Of a stretch of DNA of 64,000 bases, positions 30,296 through 42,716 are shown piece after piece. Position numbers and translations under genes: made by a program. Source of the DNA: Liolophura sinensis (lineage: Eukaryota > Mollusca > Polyplacophora > Chitonida > Chitonidae); the NCBI RefSeq assembly GCF_032854445.1, contig NC_088295.1, forward strand, positions 19,269,385-19,333,384, in the 5' to 3' direction. The number at the start of each line of letters is the position of its first letter. Position 1 is the first letter of the stretch. The notes beneath the pieces were generated by a model that made no database searches, had not been told where the DNA came from, and was given only the letters and a program-made list of their open reading frames with translations.

Positions 30296-31431
30296 CCTGA
30301 GGGCCTACCAGTCATGTTCTTCATGTCAGTCGAAATCACACCTTAGAGCGAGATTTGCCGGTTATCGAATAGACTCGTGTTTACATGTCAGTCCTATCAT
30401 TTTGAATTAAATTAACGCTGACAAGCGGGATTTCGCATTACATGAACTGTATCTTCGCCTACATAGGTCATTTTGCCGCGCTGCCACCCTAATTACTCGG
30501 CTTGTCTCATTAAGAACTACAGTAATATATCATGAAGGTAAAATCTAAGAGAAGCTGAAAAAGGACATGAACTCGAATCTTTGGTATAACAAAAAATAAA
30601 AGCAGTCCTCTAAATAAAGAGATACATTTGGGAGAGTAAATGATGCCATTATAGCAAATAAATCGTTATTGAGCGAGCTACATCAATTTCTTACTCTTCA
30701 GAAGATTATATTTGAACTTCGGCCAGCAAAATTGTACCATACTGGTGGCACTGGCGGATAAAACATTTTTGCTCTAACTGAATATGGTTCTTCCCCCGCA
30801 CAGTTTGAGGAAAAGAAAGAATTACTAAAGCTGGTTGTTGGGTTCTTGAAAACTTGCTAGTGGTTTGTTGTTCTGATTTGGTGCGGGTTACGCCGACATG
30901 TTGGTGGTGGAGGTTTATTTTCAAATACAGTACTTGATGCATCACTTATTTGATTTTGAATGAGACGCAGGCGGTGTATGTAGCGTCGCATACGCATGTG
31001 AAAGAACCTGATTCTTCGCACAGTAAGTTAGAAACATCGCGATTATCTAATCTAGAGGGTCCTTTTTGGATATTTTCTGTGGTGTTTGTCTGACCTTTAG
31101 TGATGGTGTTACAAGTTATATCTGCACATTCCATAGGTGATGTAATCAAACATTTATACACAGTTTCGATAGTTAAGAATTCTGTTCATGTATAATTTTT
31201 ATTGACAGCCTCTACAAGTTTGTCCATTTCATAAGTCTAGTGCAAAGTTTAAGAATGGCCCAGACAAACACGTCAATTTCTGTCAGCAAACTGGGCTTGA
31301 GATAACTACTATTGATATATTGCACGTATACCTGCATCACGTGGTCTCGAACGGTGACCGTCCTTGTCCCCTTTCCCCGCGGCACGAGGACGGTGCCGTT
31401 CAAGCGCGATTTGCTCCGTTCTCGTGCCGCA

Positions 31432-31668
31432 GCCCCAGTCGTGGTCGAGGTGGTTAACGCGCCAGCGCGGTACAATAACCCCGGAGCCTCTCACGGTCGC
31501 TGTGAGCTCATGTCGACTTCCTCTCCGGCCGTACATGTAAACGTCTGTCTGCAACCTGGTCGTGGATGGTTGTGGTTTCCCCCCAGGCTCTGCCCGGTTT
31601 CCTCCCACCATAATGCTGGCCGCCATAATGCTGAGTGCAGCACCAATAAAATAAAATAAAATACATTA
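31432..31668 (+). mobile_element. SINE family A, plus orientation
   Basis: Head gtggttaacgcgccagcgcg, B-box-like tgtgagctcatgtcgac, body ttcctctccggccgtacatg and cccggtttcctcccaccata, then a tail of aaaataaaataaaata. The usual ttcttgagtacgtcgt segment is missing. Confidence 0.8.
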
Positions 31669-33074
31669 ATAAGAATCCAACCCGAAAATTAAGGATAATA
31701 ACCATCATTAGGTTAGACGCCCACAAAGCCGCCTTCACACGATGCGACTTGTCTCGTGACTTGACTCGTCGAATTCCACAAGTGTTTTTTATACAACAGA
31801 TCGGTAATTAAGAGATATAAAATGTGACTCAAATCTGAAATTTGAAATAAACATGTTTTGGGGCACATCTGAAGTTTTTAATCTTAATTTTTTTCGTTTT
31901 GGAGTTAACTGCCCATATCCTTTAACCTTGTTGTTTTCACTAAATCATGTGTGGCTGTTCATTGCATGCTATACAATTCACAACACCACATCACTCGCCC
32001 GTCACCAGCCAACAATTATCTGGTTCAGATTCCCACTAACCCTATATATATTTATTACCGTTTCACCTTTACCATTTACCTTGTTTTGGTTACCCGTCAC
32101 CGCATTCAACTGACTTTTGATTATATTTACACAAATTTAAAACAGAATTCATCCAAAAAAAGTTCCACCCCTGTTTGTTCGGAATACCGGTGTTGTACAG
32201 TATATTTGGACACATTATTTACCTAACGAGAGTACCATTAGCTTATTCAACCAGTTCAGATGGACATTTAAGACATTGTTTACACTCTTCGCATGAGCAT
32301 TGCGCCAATCATTTTGCACAGTTTACAACTAATGTGAACAACCCATGCAGAAAATGAACTGAGTCTATTGGTATCAGTCAGGGAACGGATGCTTACTTCA
32401 ATGACTGGCCTAATTACTAAATCGTAACAGGAATAGGGCTGCACCGAATTACCTCCCTTGTAATCAAGCTATTTAAATGGTAGGAACAAGCCGTAGTTAG
32501 GCGAGACTTTTGAAAATGGAAAATGGCGAGTTTCGAAGTTAAAGCGGCATAAGCTGGTTGAAAACATATCTACAAGACAGATTTTAATTTCGTAAAATGA
32601 ATTGGAAAAAATTTATGGTAAAGCTATTGGGAGGGAATCTAAAAATCCCCCAATGAAATACATGTACTCAAATATGTATATTCTACCTAAACTGAAAATG
32701 ATCACCTTCATTTAACACCTCTCTTCATTTCTCAGACTCGGTGACTGAGGTCTTGTTTGTCTACATTCTGTTGCCCAGAAAAGAGTGCCAACTGTCGTGA
32801 CATAACCTGCCTGTACACCATGCATACTTGGATGTTTTAGGCCCCACTTCTCGTAGTTTCACGATTCAAAAACTTATCTCGTGATAGGTAAAAGCTGGTG
32901 TCGTACATAAGGGGGTGGGTGCGAGTGGTAATTCGGAGGAGGCCTATTGTAATGTCCCTTGGCCTTAGTACCCATAGTGCAAGAGTACAGAGTAAGGTTC
33001 GCCACATACATGCGTGCCAATATTGTCTGTTTAATAGATGATCAATGATTGTATATTTCAACTTGACATCTAGT

Positions 33075-33560
33075 TAGCCCAGCTCAAGCCTCTGTCGTGT
33101 GGACTGTTTAAACCTAGTCAGTCCACCTCAGGTTTGTATAGTGTGGACTGGTAACATCTGGTCAACCCAGCCATGCATGGCGTCGACTAGACATCGGTCC
33201 AATCCAGCCGTGCATGGCGCATGCTGTATATCAGCCCAATCCAGCCTTGCATGGCTCAGACTGAACAGCAGTCCAATCCAGCCTTGCATGGCTCAGACTG
33301 AACAGCAGTCCAATCCAGCCTTGCATGGCTCAGACTGAACAGCAGTCCAATCCAGTCTTGCATAGCGCATGTTGTATATCAGCCCAATCCAGTCTTGCAT
33401 GGCGCCGACAGGACATTTGTCAAATCCAGCCTTGCACTGCGCAGACTAAACAGCAATCCAGCCACGCATACCGCAGATTGAACAGTAATCCAGCCACGCA
33501 TAGCGCAGACTGGACATTAAGCCCAACCTCATATGGTGCCAACTTGAAATCAGTCCAGTT
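33075..33560 (+). repeat. 37-bp minisatellite
   Basis: About twelve copies. The best units read cagtccaatccagccttgca and tggctcagactgaacag, and tgaacagca recurs every 37 bp (33261, 33298). Confidence 0.9.
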
Positions 33561-36073
33561 TTCCTTAGAGCCGCCCGTCATGCAGTTTATACACCTCTCT
33601 TCACATACGGCAATCATTCATTAAGTACATTATGTTGGGCGTTCCCATAGAATGTGAAACCATATTCACAGCCTATGGAATTAACAGTAAATGGGTTGGT
33701 TTCTACATGCAGTGCTCGGCGTCATGGATGTGATCCTGGATCCGGTTTCATGAAGCTTTCTTAGTGTTGAGTTGCCATTAGCTGAGTGCACTTTGTATCT
33801 CCATAGCGTACGTTGTAATGGTAGCTGAGGGCATACTTAGCTAAGTAAGCTCATGAGGACCTGGTTGTTCAAAGCTGTCCTAAGACTTAATACCTGATTC
33901 AAGTTTATCAGTTTAAGCCAAGCCTTGAAGTTTGCACTTAGCTCAAAGGTAATTTGGCAGTATATTAAATACGACATCTAGGAACTACATCTGCTGTCGT
34001 TTAATTTGGCCTCTGTACAACTGTATTGTTTGGTGGGTTTTGTTAAAATCGTACATATGTAATGACCGGTGTAACACACTATATAACAACCGACCCCAGT
34101 CGTCACGAAATGTAGTCTGCAGCTGGAATAGTTGGAACGAGCGACTATTCCCCCGACTCGAAGGGCTTATCAATCTATATATATATATATATATATATAT
34201 TTTTACGTGATCGGTGGAATGAAACGATACCCGACGCTCGCGAGGTGGGGGTGGAGTTTTCTCTCCACTGTGTACTTGGCTACGTTCATTTTGTAAGACG
34301 GCCCGGAAGTTAGAGACCACGTGATCTCCTTAGAGACGGCGAGTTAAGCAATTGTCCTCTTCACAGTATAGCACAAGAAAAAGCCTATTTTGGAATCGCC
34401 AGAAATAGTGCATTCGTTGGATTTGTAAAATTTTCAGCTTTCCACATTGAGTATTTTTGTAGAGCTTGCGTGGTATTTTCGTACAGTCCGGCATTTCTGG
34501 TGGAGGAGGAAAAATTGGCCTTTATCCCAATGCTTGAATCAGGTGATCTACAATTTCCGGACTGTCTTACAGAGTAAGATATGACCAACTTGGTCAGATT
34601 TTGCAACAGTCCAGTATCTTCACTATTGTAAAAGCCAACTCACTTACAATCCAGTGAAGGCAAATTGCGATGACTCCAGTCCCTTTACAGATTTTTTAGT
34701 TCCCACGTTTTTCCGAAATCGACGAATGGTTTGTACTTTACCAAGCCGTTGAAATGGTTTGGAATTAGGTCTTGGTTAGGATGCATTTTTTTTTCGCCTG
34801 TTCGCGTGTAAAAGTGTTACCATCTGCCACGGACAGCGACCAAGGGAGATAAATCTAGGCAATATTAAACTATCGGCCTTAAATCAATGCACGTATTTAA
34901 AATTCTAATACATGTAGTAAATTAAAGTGAAAAACAGCATCCGACTATGTTCACATGCACTGAAAGACTACCATTTAAAGTATCTTAAATAGGCATTAAA
35001 TATTTTCTTGCATTTTTTCTTCAACCCAGTAAAACCTCGACACAACGCCACGTTTACTCTGATCTCTTACGTGGAACGTATTTTCCACGCAAGTCTAAGC
35101 AGTAGCCCATGGCAGCAAAGGTTATGGACTTCGGCGATGAATGCATAAGTGATAGTTTTCTTGGAATGTGGACATGAAGAATATTTCTTTAACTGTGACA
35201 CAGTAAGCTTACTGTACCATTTACAAGCAACTCATGCGACCCAGTTTAAATAGCCTAGCTGCATACGCACGACCTGGGTATTCCTAGTTCATGTGGCCTC
35301 CGGAGGGGTTGTGATGGTGGTTTTGACCCGTACTACATGTTTACAAAATTACGATAGGATTGTTGTACAACTAGATTCATGCTCAATTCTGAAACAAATG
35401 GAAATAAATCCAAGCACCATCGAGACTGATCTAGGCATTCGACTGTCAATGGACGTTATGCTTCAATTTTGTTGCGGTGGCTTCTAAGATGCAAGCAGTG
35501 CTGACCTAGTTATCGAGGACGTCAGAGAAAGCACATCGGCTTAAACATGGCGTTTAGTGTAATTTATAAAAGAAAACACAAAAAGGACATCTCCTGTATA
35601 CAAGAAAGGAGCAACATTTAAATTCTGGTGGTCCGTAAATGATACAGATCCGTCTAAACACTTGGTGAAATGGCCGTTCGGCTACACGAAACCAAATCGT
35701 TGTAAACGATCTCAACATGACGTCTTATGCAGTAGTTCTGTGTTATCATAAGTCACTTCAGAAAGTATATGGGTAAAGGCTACATCACAGCTTAGGTCGC
35801 GCTATCTGACAGGAACGTGTTTCATTGGATAAAATTCTCAAGATGACTGTCTCGACTCATTCCAGGCATTTGTGCAGTACTGCCATTCTGTTCTACATGT
35901 TATTCGTAAAGAAATTGTTGGATTTAGAAGATGGAAACCCAAAGACTGGACAGGTTTCGACAAGTGACAGATGAAAATTTTGTCACCTGAGCTAAGACGG
36001 ACAGCTGCAGGTTTCGGAAACAGACATTCCTTGTTATACTTGCTCTCCGAGGAAAAAAAAAAAACGTTCACCC
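33561..36073. other. Intergenic stretch
   Basis: Contains a TA microsatellite at about 34170-34201. Nothing else recognised. Confidence 0.5.
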
Positions 36074-36085
36074 TTATGCTGGAGA

Positions 36086-36453
36086 GTGAGTGAGTGAGTG
36101 AGTGCTTGGGGTTTAACGTCGTACTCAACAATTTTTCAGTCATATGACGACGAAGGAATCATTAGGGTGCATGCACGTGTAATGTGCCTCCTTGTTGCAG
36201 GACGGATTTCCACCGCTCTTTTATTTAGTGCTGCATCACTGAGACGACTTACCGAAGGCAAGTAAGCCGCCCCGCTCGAGACATTATACTGATACGGGTC
36301 AACCAGTCATTGCACTATCCCTTCATGCTGAACGCCAAACGAGGAAGTTACAACTTCCTCTTTTAAAGTCTTAGGTGTGACTCGACCAAGGATTGATCCT
36401 GGATCTACCGGTCCCGAGGCGGACACTCTACCAACTGTGCTATCCGGGCCGGT
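36086..36453 (-). mobile_element. Full-length 368-bp tRNA-derived SINE (family C) with 12-bp target-site duplication
   Basis: Flanked by ttatgctggaga at 36074-36085 and 36454-36465. On the minus strand it opens with accggcccggatagcacagt and tggtagagtg (A box), with B-box-like ggatcaatcc. At its far end it carries cgtcatatgactgaaaaatt, ttgagtacgacgttaaac and a (TCAC)n tail. Confidence 0.93.
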
Positions 36454-36513
36454 TTATGCTGGAGAATTAAGATAAACAGACAAATCATTTGTCCTGGTGG
36501 TAGTTCATGCCAG

Positions 36514-36519
36514 TTTATT
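36514..36519 (-). terminator. Polyadenylation signal of cyclophilin gene 2
   Basis: AATAAA on the minus strand, about 235 nt after the TAA stop at 36752. Confidence 0.55.
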
Positions 36520-36751
36520 GGCATTTTACGGACAATAGGATTTACAGCAAGACATGATTTTTTCATGACACGAATGTACTTAAATGAAATGATTTCAATG
36601 ACAAGAGTATACAAGACTTTTCGAGCTAATGATTAACCATGTCAGACACTAAGTACCAAATTACGAAATTTAACAGTTCCAAAAACTCAGCTTGAAAGAG
36701 CATACAGAAGAGAAACCATTGAAAATAGATCAATGTTACAAGAAAAAACAA

Positions 36752-36884
36752 TTACAACTGTCCACAATCCTTAATCACAACTGGTGCTGAAGGTGTGCCA
36801 CTTCCGGACCCCTTGCTTTCAATTTTCTTTACAACATCCATTCCATCCACCACTTTTCCAAAGACAACATGCTTTCCATCCAAC
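36752..36884 (-). CDS. Cyclophilin 2 exon 5
   Basis: Acceptor tctttcag. Codes [32 protein letters not shown] and [11 protein letters not shown], with stop TAA. Confidence 0.96.
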
Positions 36885-39800
36885 CTGAAAGAAATGAATT
36901 AAATTAAACTGATTGTGTAATAAAAGCCAACATTAACAACTATTCTTCTTAACCACAACTGACTGACACTTTAATCAATTAATAATGAGAACTTATATAT
37001 ATAAAAAAAAAAAGACTTGTGCAAGGCTGCAATATCTTCAAGAGATCTAGACATGTAATTAAATTATACACCAGCCAAATATAAATACAGGTTTTCTGAA
37101 GAACACAGTTGAATGTATTTTTTTCTTTAAACATCTATATACTAACTCAACAGCTACTTACCAAGTAGTCTTGACTGTGCACAGGAAAAATTGTGATCCA
37201 TTTGTGTTCGGTCCGGCATTTGCCATAGACAAGGTACCTGTAAAGGCCGGGTAAAATGTCAAGATAAGTTAGCAATTTCACATTGGGGATGAAAAATGGT
37301 CCGGCTTTGGTATACAGAAAGCTATACAGAGCTCACGTAGGATGATAGCTTTGCTATGTGTCACACCGTCTGCACCTGTCCATTTTTTTCTTGTTAAAAT
37401 GTCAGTTTACCCAAATTTACACCATACTATTCACTTTGTCAAGAGGAAGTACCCTAATGATTTTCAGCAACCTTGATCATTTTTTCAAACAGTCATTGGG
37501 TGTAAAACAGTTAAATCTATGAAAGACTACTCCATCAGGTATCTCTCCAAAGTTCACAAAGCACAAATAACATGCAAACATAGGCAAGTAGATGAAACTG
37601 TTTTAATTCCAATGTTTCATGACCAAATTGTTAGTTCATCGAGCCATTTCCTGGAAAACACCAGTTCTTTCACAGTTAAACTTCAGTTCACCAAGCCTGT
37701 ACCATACTTACATGTAGTTATGAGGAAGAACCCTAATGAATGTCATAAACCTTATCCTGTTTTTCCTCAGCCCTCTTATCAACTTTTTGACCCGAAGTGT
37801 TTTTGAGTGTAGTGCACAGTTTATTATCTTATAAAGTACATGCAGTTCTAGTTGTGGACTAGTGAAAATCCATAAAGTAAATTGACGACAAAGGCAGAGC
37901 CCAAAGCTAGAATGACCCCTGCTTGCCCATTATCCAAACGCCTCCAATTTGTATTTCAAACTCCACAGGTGGGAGTTTTGTTTCCAACACTTTCAGGAGT
38001 TAGTGGACTAGAGCACATTGATTATGATCACATCACTAATAGCCCAGTCTACAGTTTTGAAACTATCAAAGGGATTGGGGGCGACAAGTTTGCGACTCCA
38101 AATGATAAAACTTTCATATCTGTGTGCTTTGCATACGACGATATGAATGTTATTTGCAATACCAAGCTGAAAGATGAATAGGAGAATTTACGGGCATCCT
38201 AATTATCCAGCTATATTAAACTCACTATGCATGGCACGACCAGTTTACAAGCAATTACAGGTTTGCTGCTGAAACATTAATATTTACCTTGAGATACAAT
38301 ACTTTAACAGGGCTAGAAAAGGACAAATCAGATTCGAGAACATACCAGGTCCTTCATGCTTCAGAGTGAAGTTCTCATCAGCAAACTTCTCCCCATAAAT
38401 ACTTTTGCCTCCCGTTCCATTGCCTTTGGTAAAGTCACCACCTTGACACATGAAGTCAGGAATGACACGGTGAAACTTTGAACCCTTGAAGCCAAAACCT
38501 TTTTCACCAGTGCAGAGTGCACGGAAGTTCTCTGCAGAGCAAAAAGAAAATAGTAATATTTTCAGAAACAGCCAACAGCAGTCGCATCAGCAGTTCAATG
38601 ACCTACCAACTGCATCTATTTTTAATAAATTATGCGGAACAAGAAAATGTAAATCATGATGTTTCATTTAATTTCATATATTGAATATCAAACTAATAAA
38701 TTCACAGGACAAAAAATCATAGAACAGCAAAAAATGGAAATTTCTGGATACTGTCAATTGATCAAATTTGGGAAAAATTTCTTATCGCAATATCTAGTAA
38801 ATTTATGTTCTAGATTTTTCGTGTCAGTTTTTTTACGCCGTACAACTATGGTCCCCACCACACCCACTTCTCTTTCTCCTGCACATGGTCTTACCTGCCG
38901 TCTTGGGCACAACATCAGCACGAAGCTGAAGACAAAACAAAGACATTTCTTTAAGTAGGAGTAACAAGTTTTAGTAGCAAAATAAGAACATGCAAATTAT
39001 GACAAATGCGTAAAATCACAACACATTTTATCAGTTGACAGACTGGTGTTACAGATGCCATACTGGATAATATTTCAATTACACAACATGGTTAGAGCCT
39101 TGAGTTAACCAGCTCTCGACAAACTTTGCCACAGCAAATTTTCAGTGCCCAATTTTAGGATTAGGCTTGCTCTGCACCATTTCACTTTTTCTAAATTTGA
39201 CTAGACTTCAAAAAAATGTTGTGCACAGCAAGGAATTGCCTATGGATAACTACTGTATGCATTCAGGAAATGTCCTACCACCATAAATTTGGTCTAAAGG
39301 CAGGCATCAGCGCTGAAAGCCACTAGACCGGTCTGATTTATCATGACCATTGTCTTTTACGCTGCACACTGGCACAGTCATCCATTTAACATTTAAATGC
39401 TGATTCGAGATTTGTTTAAAAATCTGAAAGCAGCTTAAACAAGTGTTTTATTGAAGGGGAATTGGAAAGGAAAATGGATCGAGGATCAGTGCCTTATGCA
39501 TTTGGATGGTCTCATTGTAGTGCTGGCCGCAAGGGGGCAGTGACTACTCCCACTAACCCAAGTCAAATTTACAGAGACCGGTTGAATTTACTAGCCTACT
39601 GCTCAGCCTTCAGGAAAGTGAACTGGAGGCAAGGCAAGGCCAGGCATGCTCACTGACAAACTTCATCCAATAGAGCCATCACCTGGTCGCAGGAGTATCA
39701 ACACATACCACAAGCAGTAGGCCACTATCATATTTCGAAAGGCCCATTTTTTTTCTTTTTTTTTTTTTAGGTAAACAAGATATCTCACTGTATTTGGGAG

Positions 39801-42600
39801 TTGGATGATAAGTTTTCCTCTGGGTATATGGCTTATTTAACCTAGTGGCTGCATGCTTAATATAACGTCATTGAAGTCCTATATAGTAGATCCCATTTCA
39901 ATCCACAAAGACTTGTGGCAAAAGCATTTGAGAAACTGCCTTCAAGATTGACCTTGAGGTCAAGGCCTTTATCAGCCTAAATGGAGATGGATGTATGGCC
40001 GAGCCCCATGGATTATCCTGTATTTTCATAATCACACTTATTCAGGACTACGCATAACAGTGCCTTTTCCATGCATCTCCCATTGGTGAAACTTTTTTTT
40101 TGGACCCACACCTCAAGTCAGCCTGCCCTCACTGGAAAGGGCCTGCCATCAGTGCACGCAACAGCCTTAATCTATCTGCCCACAGCCAATATTCGACAGG
40201 AGCCAGATATTACCAACTAAAATGCCTTCACACAATGAAGCACAAATATAACATTATATAAGTTGATTATTCTCCTGTCTTGGTCATGCTAGTTCAATTA
40301 AATTAACTCTGAAGTCTAATTTTCAACAATTTCTAATATTTACCTGCCTCAACGTTTAATGATTGAATTAAAAAGGCCAGTAGGTCCATTCCGCAAGGTA
40401 CTTTGAGGAACGAAGTGGGCATTTAAATCCACTTTGAAATGGCTGTACATGCTAATTTCTGGTGTGCATTAAAGAGAATAGGACGTTTATTACCACTTCT
40501 ACGAGTATAAAACAATTCCCGAGTCGAAATGTTGAAATCCACAGAAGTATTTCCTTCTCCCTTGTCAAAATAACTGTGCTGTCATGGCAAGTTTGGTGCC
40601 CTTAAATCTCAGAACCACATGTCAAAAGATACGGAAATCAACCTAACAAGACAAGACCACAAAAACAGTCTTAAATGACAAATAGCAATGGTTTCATCGG
40701 TCATTTTGGATGTAGAATATAAAGAACAATTTGTCTTTAAATGTATTCAAATTTTTTCCTCGGAACTCTTCCCAAGGTTCCCCATTTCCCTGGAATTTAG
40801 CATACATCTTTCATGTAATCGAACTTGTGCACGCTTAAGTTTAATTACAATTGGGTAATTATTTTCATAATTATGCCCATTCAGGTACTGAGTGCTATAA
40901 TGGATTTTCATGTACACTATTTTTCTTCTGATTGCTACATTTCTGCATTCAAACAATGTATAACTCAGTAGTGCAATCAATGCACAGCACAAATGGCCCA
41001 TGAAACAATCTATATGAAGTCAAGCTATGTAACACGAAATCTCGTCATTTCTTTTAAGGTTTTCTTAGTTTTCCTTTATTCATGGAAATGTTGGGGGATG
41101 GAGGCGGGGTAATTTGGACATCAGAATTCTAGATTCTGATCACTCTTTAAAGGAAAAACATAGATGCTTGAAAAAACCTTTGCATGGTGGGTATTTAGGA
41201 CAAGCTCTGGTACATTTATTTCTTGACTGGTTTTTCCCACGTTTGGCCAGAGATGATGAAGCCAGCATGAGCTCAACTTCAACTCACAACCCTCTTGGTG
41301 TATATCATCTGTATATTAATGTTATAATTGAAGATGTCACAGGATATTCAATAAACACATTTGTACTAGAATTTATTTATTTATTTGAATGGTGTTTTAC
41401 GCCGTAACCAAGAATATTTCACTTATACAACGGCGGCCTGCATTATCGTGGGAGAGAAACCAGGCAGAGCCTGGGGGAAACCCACAACCACGCATAGGCT
41501 GCTGGCAGGCCTTCCCACTTACGGCCGGAAAGGAAGCCAGCATGAGCTGGACTTGAACTCCCAACCATCTTAGTGTAGACTGTATAATAATGTTATAAAT
41601 GAGGACGTCATTTAGGCCTATTTAATAAACACACTTGCACCAGAATTTAGTCTCTTCAGCTAACACAATGTGCTGAACCTGGATCTTGATCACATTTATT
41701 TTTTTCATATATTCATAACCATTATAATTCAGATTGAATGCATGCATTTGGATACAAACAAGTATACACTCACATAATTTTTTTTTAGAGATGCAGCACA
41801 TGCTTATATAATATTATACAGCGTTATTTTGCAAAGACGATATATACCAAAAGATGGTCCCAACTATCTACTAAACAAACATGTTTTTAAACACCCTTCT
41901 CCTGAAAGAAAAAAATAAGAAAAATACTTCAGACCATAATTGCAAAAAGTTCTTGTGATGTTGGCTTGATTTTCATATTTTCTCTTTCAGACAAGTGTTT
42001 TTTTAGCTCCTCACATCCCCCCCCCCCCCCCGATAACGGCATATGGCCACCCATGTTCAGTGCAGGTGTGTAGTTTAAACGGCGAGGGAGTTGGTGATTT
42101 CCTAAATAGCACAGTTGATTGAGAGGAGGGGTGTAAATGGCCCAGTTGATTTGGGCCGGGTAGAGGGAGAGCGTAAAGAACAAGGCTGATAGATGGAAGT
42201 CGGTACGACTACCACGCAGTGCCGGGCGCTCATTGTCTAAAATATAACTCTTGCATGCCGGATGGCTCACGGATTTCCTCACCACATGAACAGCAAGTCA
42301 AAAAAACTCAGTTCTGTATTAATTCCATGATAAATCCATGGTGAACTAATTAGAATCCGATCGCAGTAAGAAACCATATAGCGTAAATCGATCAGCTACA
42401 GGGAAGCTTCTCGTGACTTCCAACACTAGCATGGCGGGCACCGCTATGATGATCGCCATCTCGTCATAGTTCAACCCGCCAATGTGCGGTCAAACCTGTA
42501 AACCATTCTGTGCTTTCCCACCGCAACTTACCTCCATTACGATTCTCCCTTCATCTTTGCCACCAATTGTGATGTCAAAATAACACTTAGGATTGGCCAT
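36752..42600 (-). CDS. Cyclophilin-type peptidyl-prolyl cis-trans isomerase, gene 2 (complete, 164 aa)
   Basis: Gene-level entry. Five exons on the minus strand: 42532-42600, 38895-38925, 38346-38531, 37162-37237, 36752-36884. Lengths and phases are identical to gene 1. The 164-residue product is a very canonical cyclophilin [16 protein letters not shown] start, [15 protein letters not shown] catalytic block, [17 protein letters not shown], the Trp-Leu-Asp-Gly-Lys-His segment split across the last intron, and the end VVIKDCGQL. The large first intron (3.6 kb) holds SINE material. A TATATAA lies 110 bp upstream of the ATG. This copy is the better candidate for the abundant housekeeping isomerase; gene 1 is the diverged neighbour. 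Assignment to PPIA rather than another single-domain cyclophilin rests on overall resemblance only. Confidence 0.96.
37162..37237 (-). CDS. Cyclophilin 2 exon 4
   Basis: Acceptor tttacag, donor gtaagt. Codes [19 protein letters not shown] and TVKTT, ending inside the Trp codon. Confidence 0.96.
38346..38531 (-). CDS. Cyclophilin 2 exon 3 (catalytic core)
   Basis: Acceptor ctctgcag, donor gtatgt. Codes [38 protein letters not shown] and [17 protein letters not shown]. Confidence 0.97.
38895..38925 (-). CDS. Cyclophilin 2 exon 2 (31 nt)
   Basis: Acceptor gtcttcag, donor gtaaga. Codes [10 protein letters not shown] plus one base. Confidence 0.95.
41232..41370 (-). mobile_element. Partial SINE family A head plus flank, tandem to the next copy
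   Basis: Reads ttcccacgtttggccagaga and gccagcatgagctcaacttc. The downstream non-SINE sequence also resembles that after 41570. Confidence 0.65.
41375..41570 (-). mobile_element. SINE family A
   Basis: Tail tttatttatttgaatggtgt, body cgccgtaaccaagaatattt and cctgggggaaacccacaacc, and head ccagcatgagctggacttga. It lies in intron 1 of cyclophilin gene 2. Confidence 0.85.
42017..42032. repeat. Poly-C tract
   Basis: About 15 consecutive C in intron 1 of cyclophilin gene 2. Confidence 0.85.
42532..42600 (-). CDS. Cyclophilin 2 exon 1
   Basis: ATG at 42600-42598, 23 codons ending RIVME, donor gtaagt. The frame is open upstream, but the extra frame starts with GTG and most of it lies before the transcription start expected from the TATA box. 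Confidence 0.95.
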
Positions 42601-42699
42601 TATGTTCGACAAACGCCTAACGATACGTAAGAGCTTAATTTTGTATGTTGACGATAGGCCGCACTGAATAGAATGAACTCCACCGGCGGGAGCGAAACC

Positions 42700-42716
42700 C
42701 ACGTGGTCGTTATATA
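42700..42716 (-). promoter_or_regulatory. TATA box and CACGTG E-box of cyclophilin gene 2
   Basis: Minus strand TATATAA (42716-42710) is followed at once by CACGTG (42705-42700). Transcription would start near 42680, giving a 5' UTR of about 80 nt before the ATG at 42600. Confidence 0.5.

Larger units (their letters stand above)
27363..33070. other. Intergenic between the two cyclophilin genes, left part
   Basis: No gene recognised. Contains a dispersed repeat pair (28077-28142 and 32240-32309), SINE pieces at 30228-30295 and 31432-31665, and one possible DNA-transposon end near 31730-31780. Confidence 0.5.

Noticed and set aside
31309-31659. 115-codon and 105-codon open frames near 31.3-31.7 kb
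   Set aside because: They run through a GC-rich SINE copy and carry no protein domain.
37519-38181. Plus-strand open frames of 95 and 99 codons inside cyclophilin gene 2
   Set aside because: They lie in an intron on the opposite strand, with no recognisable domain and no matching paralogue in gene 1.
42601-42702. N-terminal extension of cyclophilin 2
   Set aside because: It also starts with GTG, and the TATA box at 42710-42716 puts the transcription start inside this stretch.
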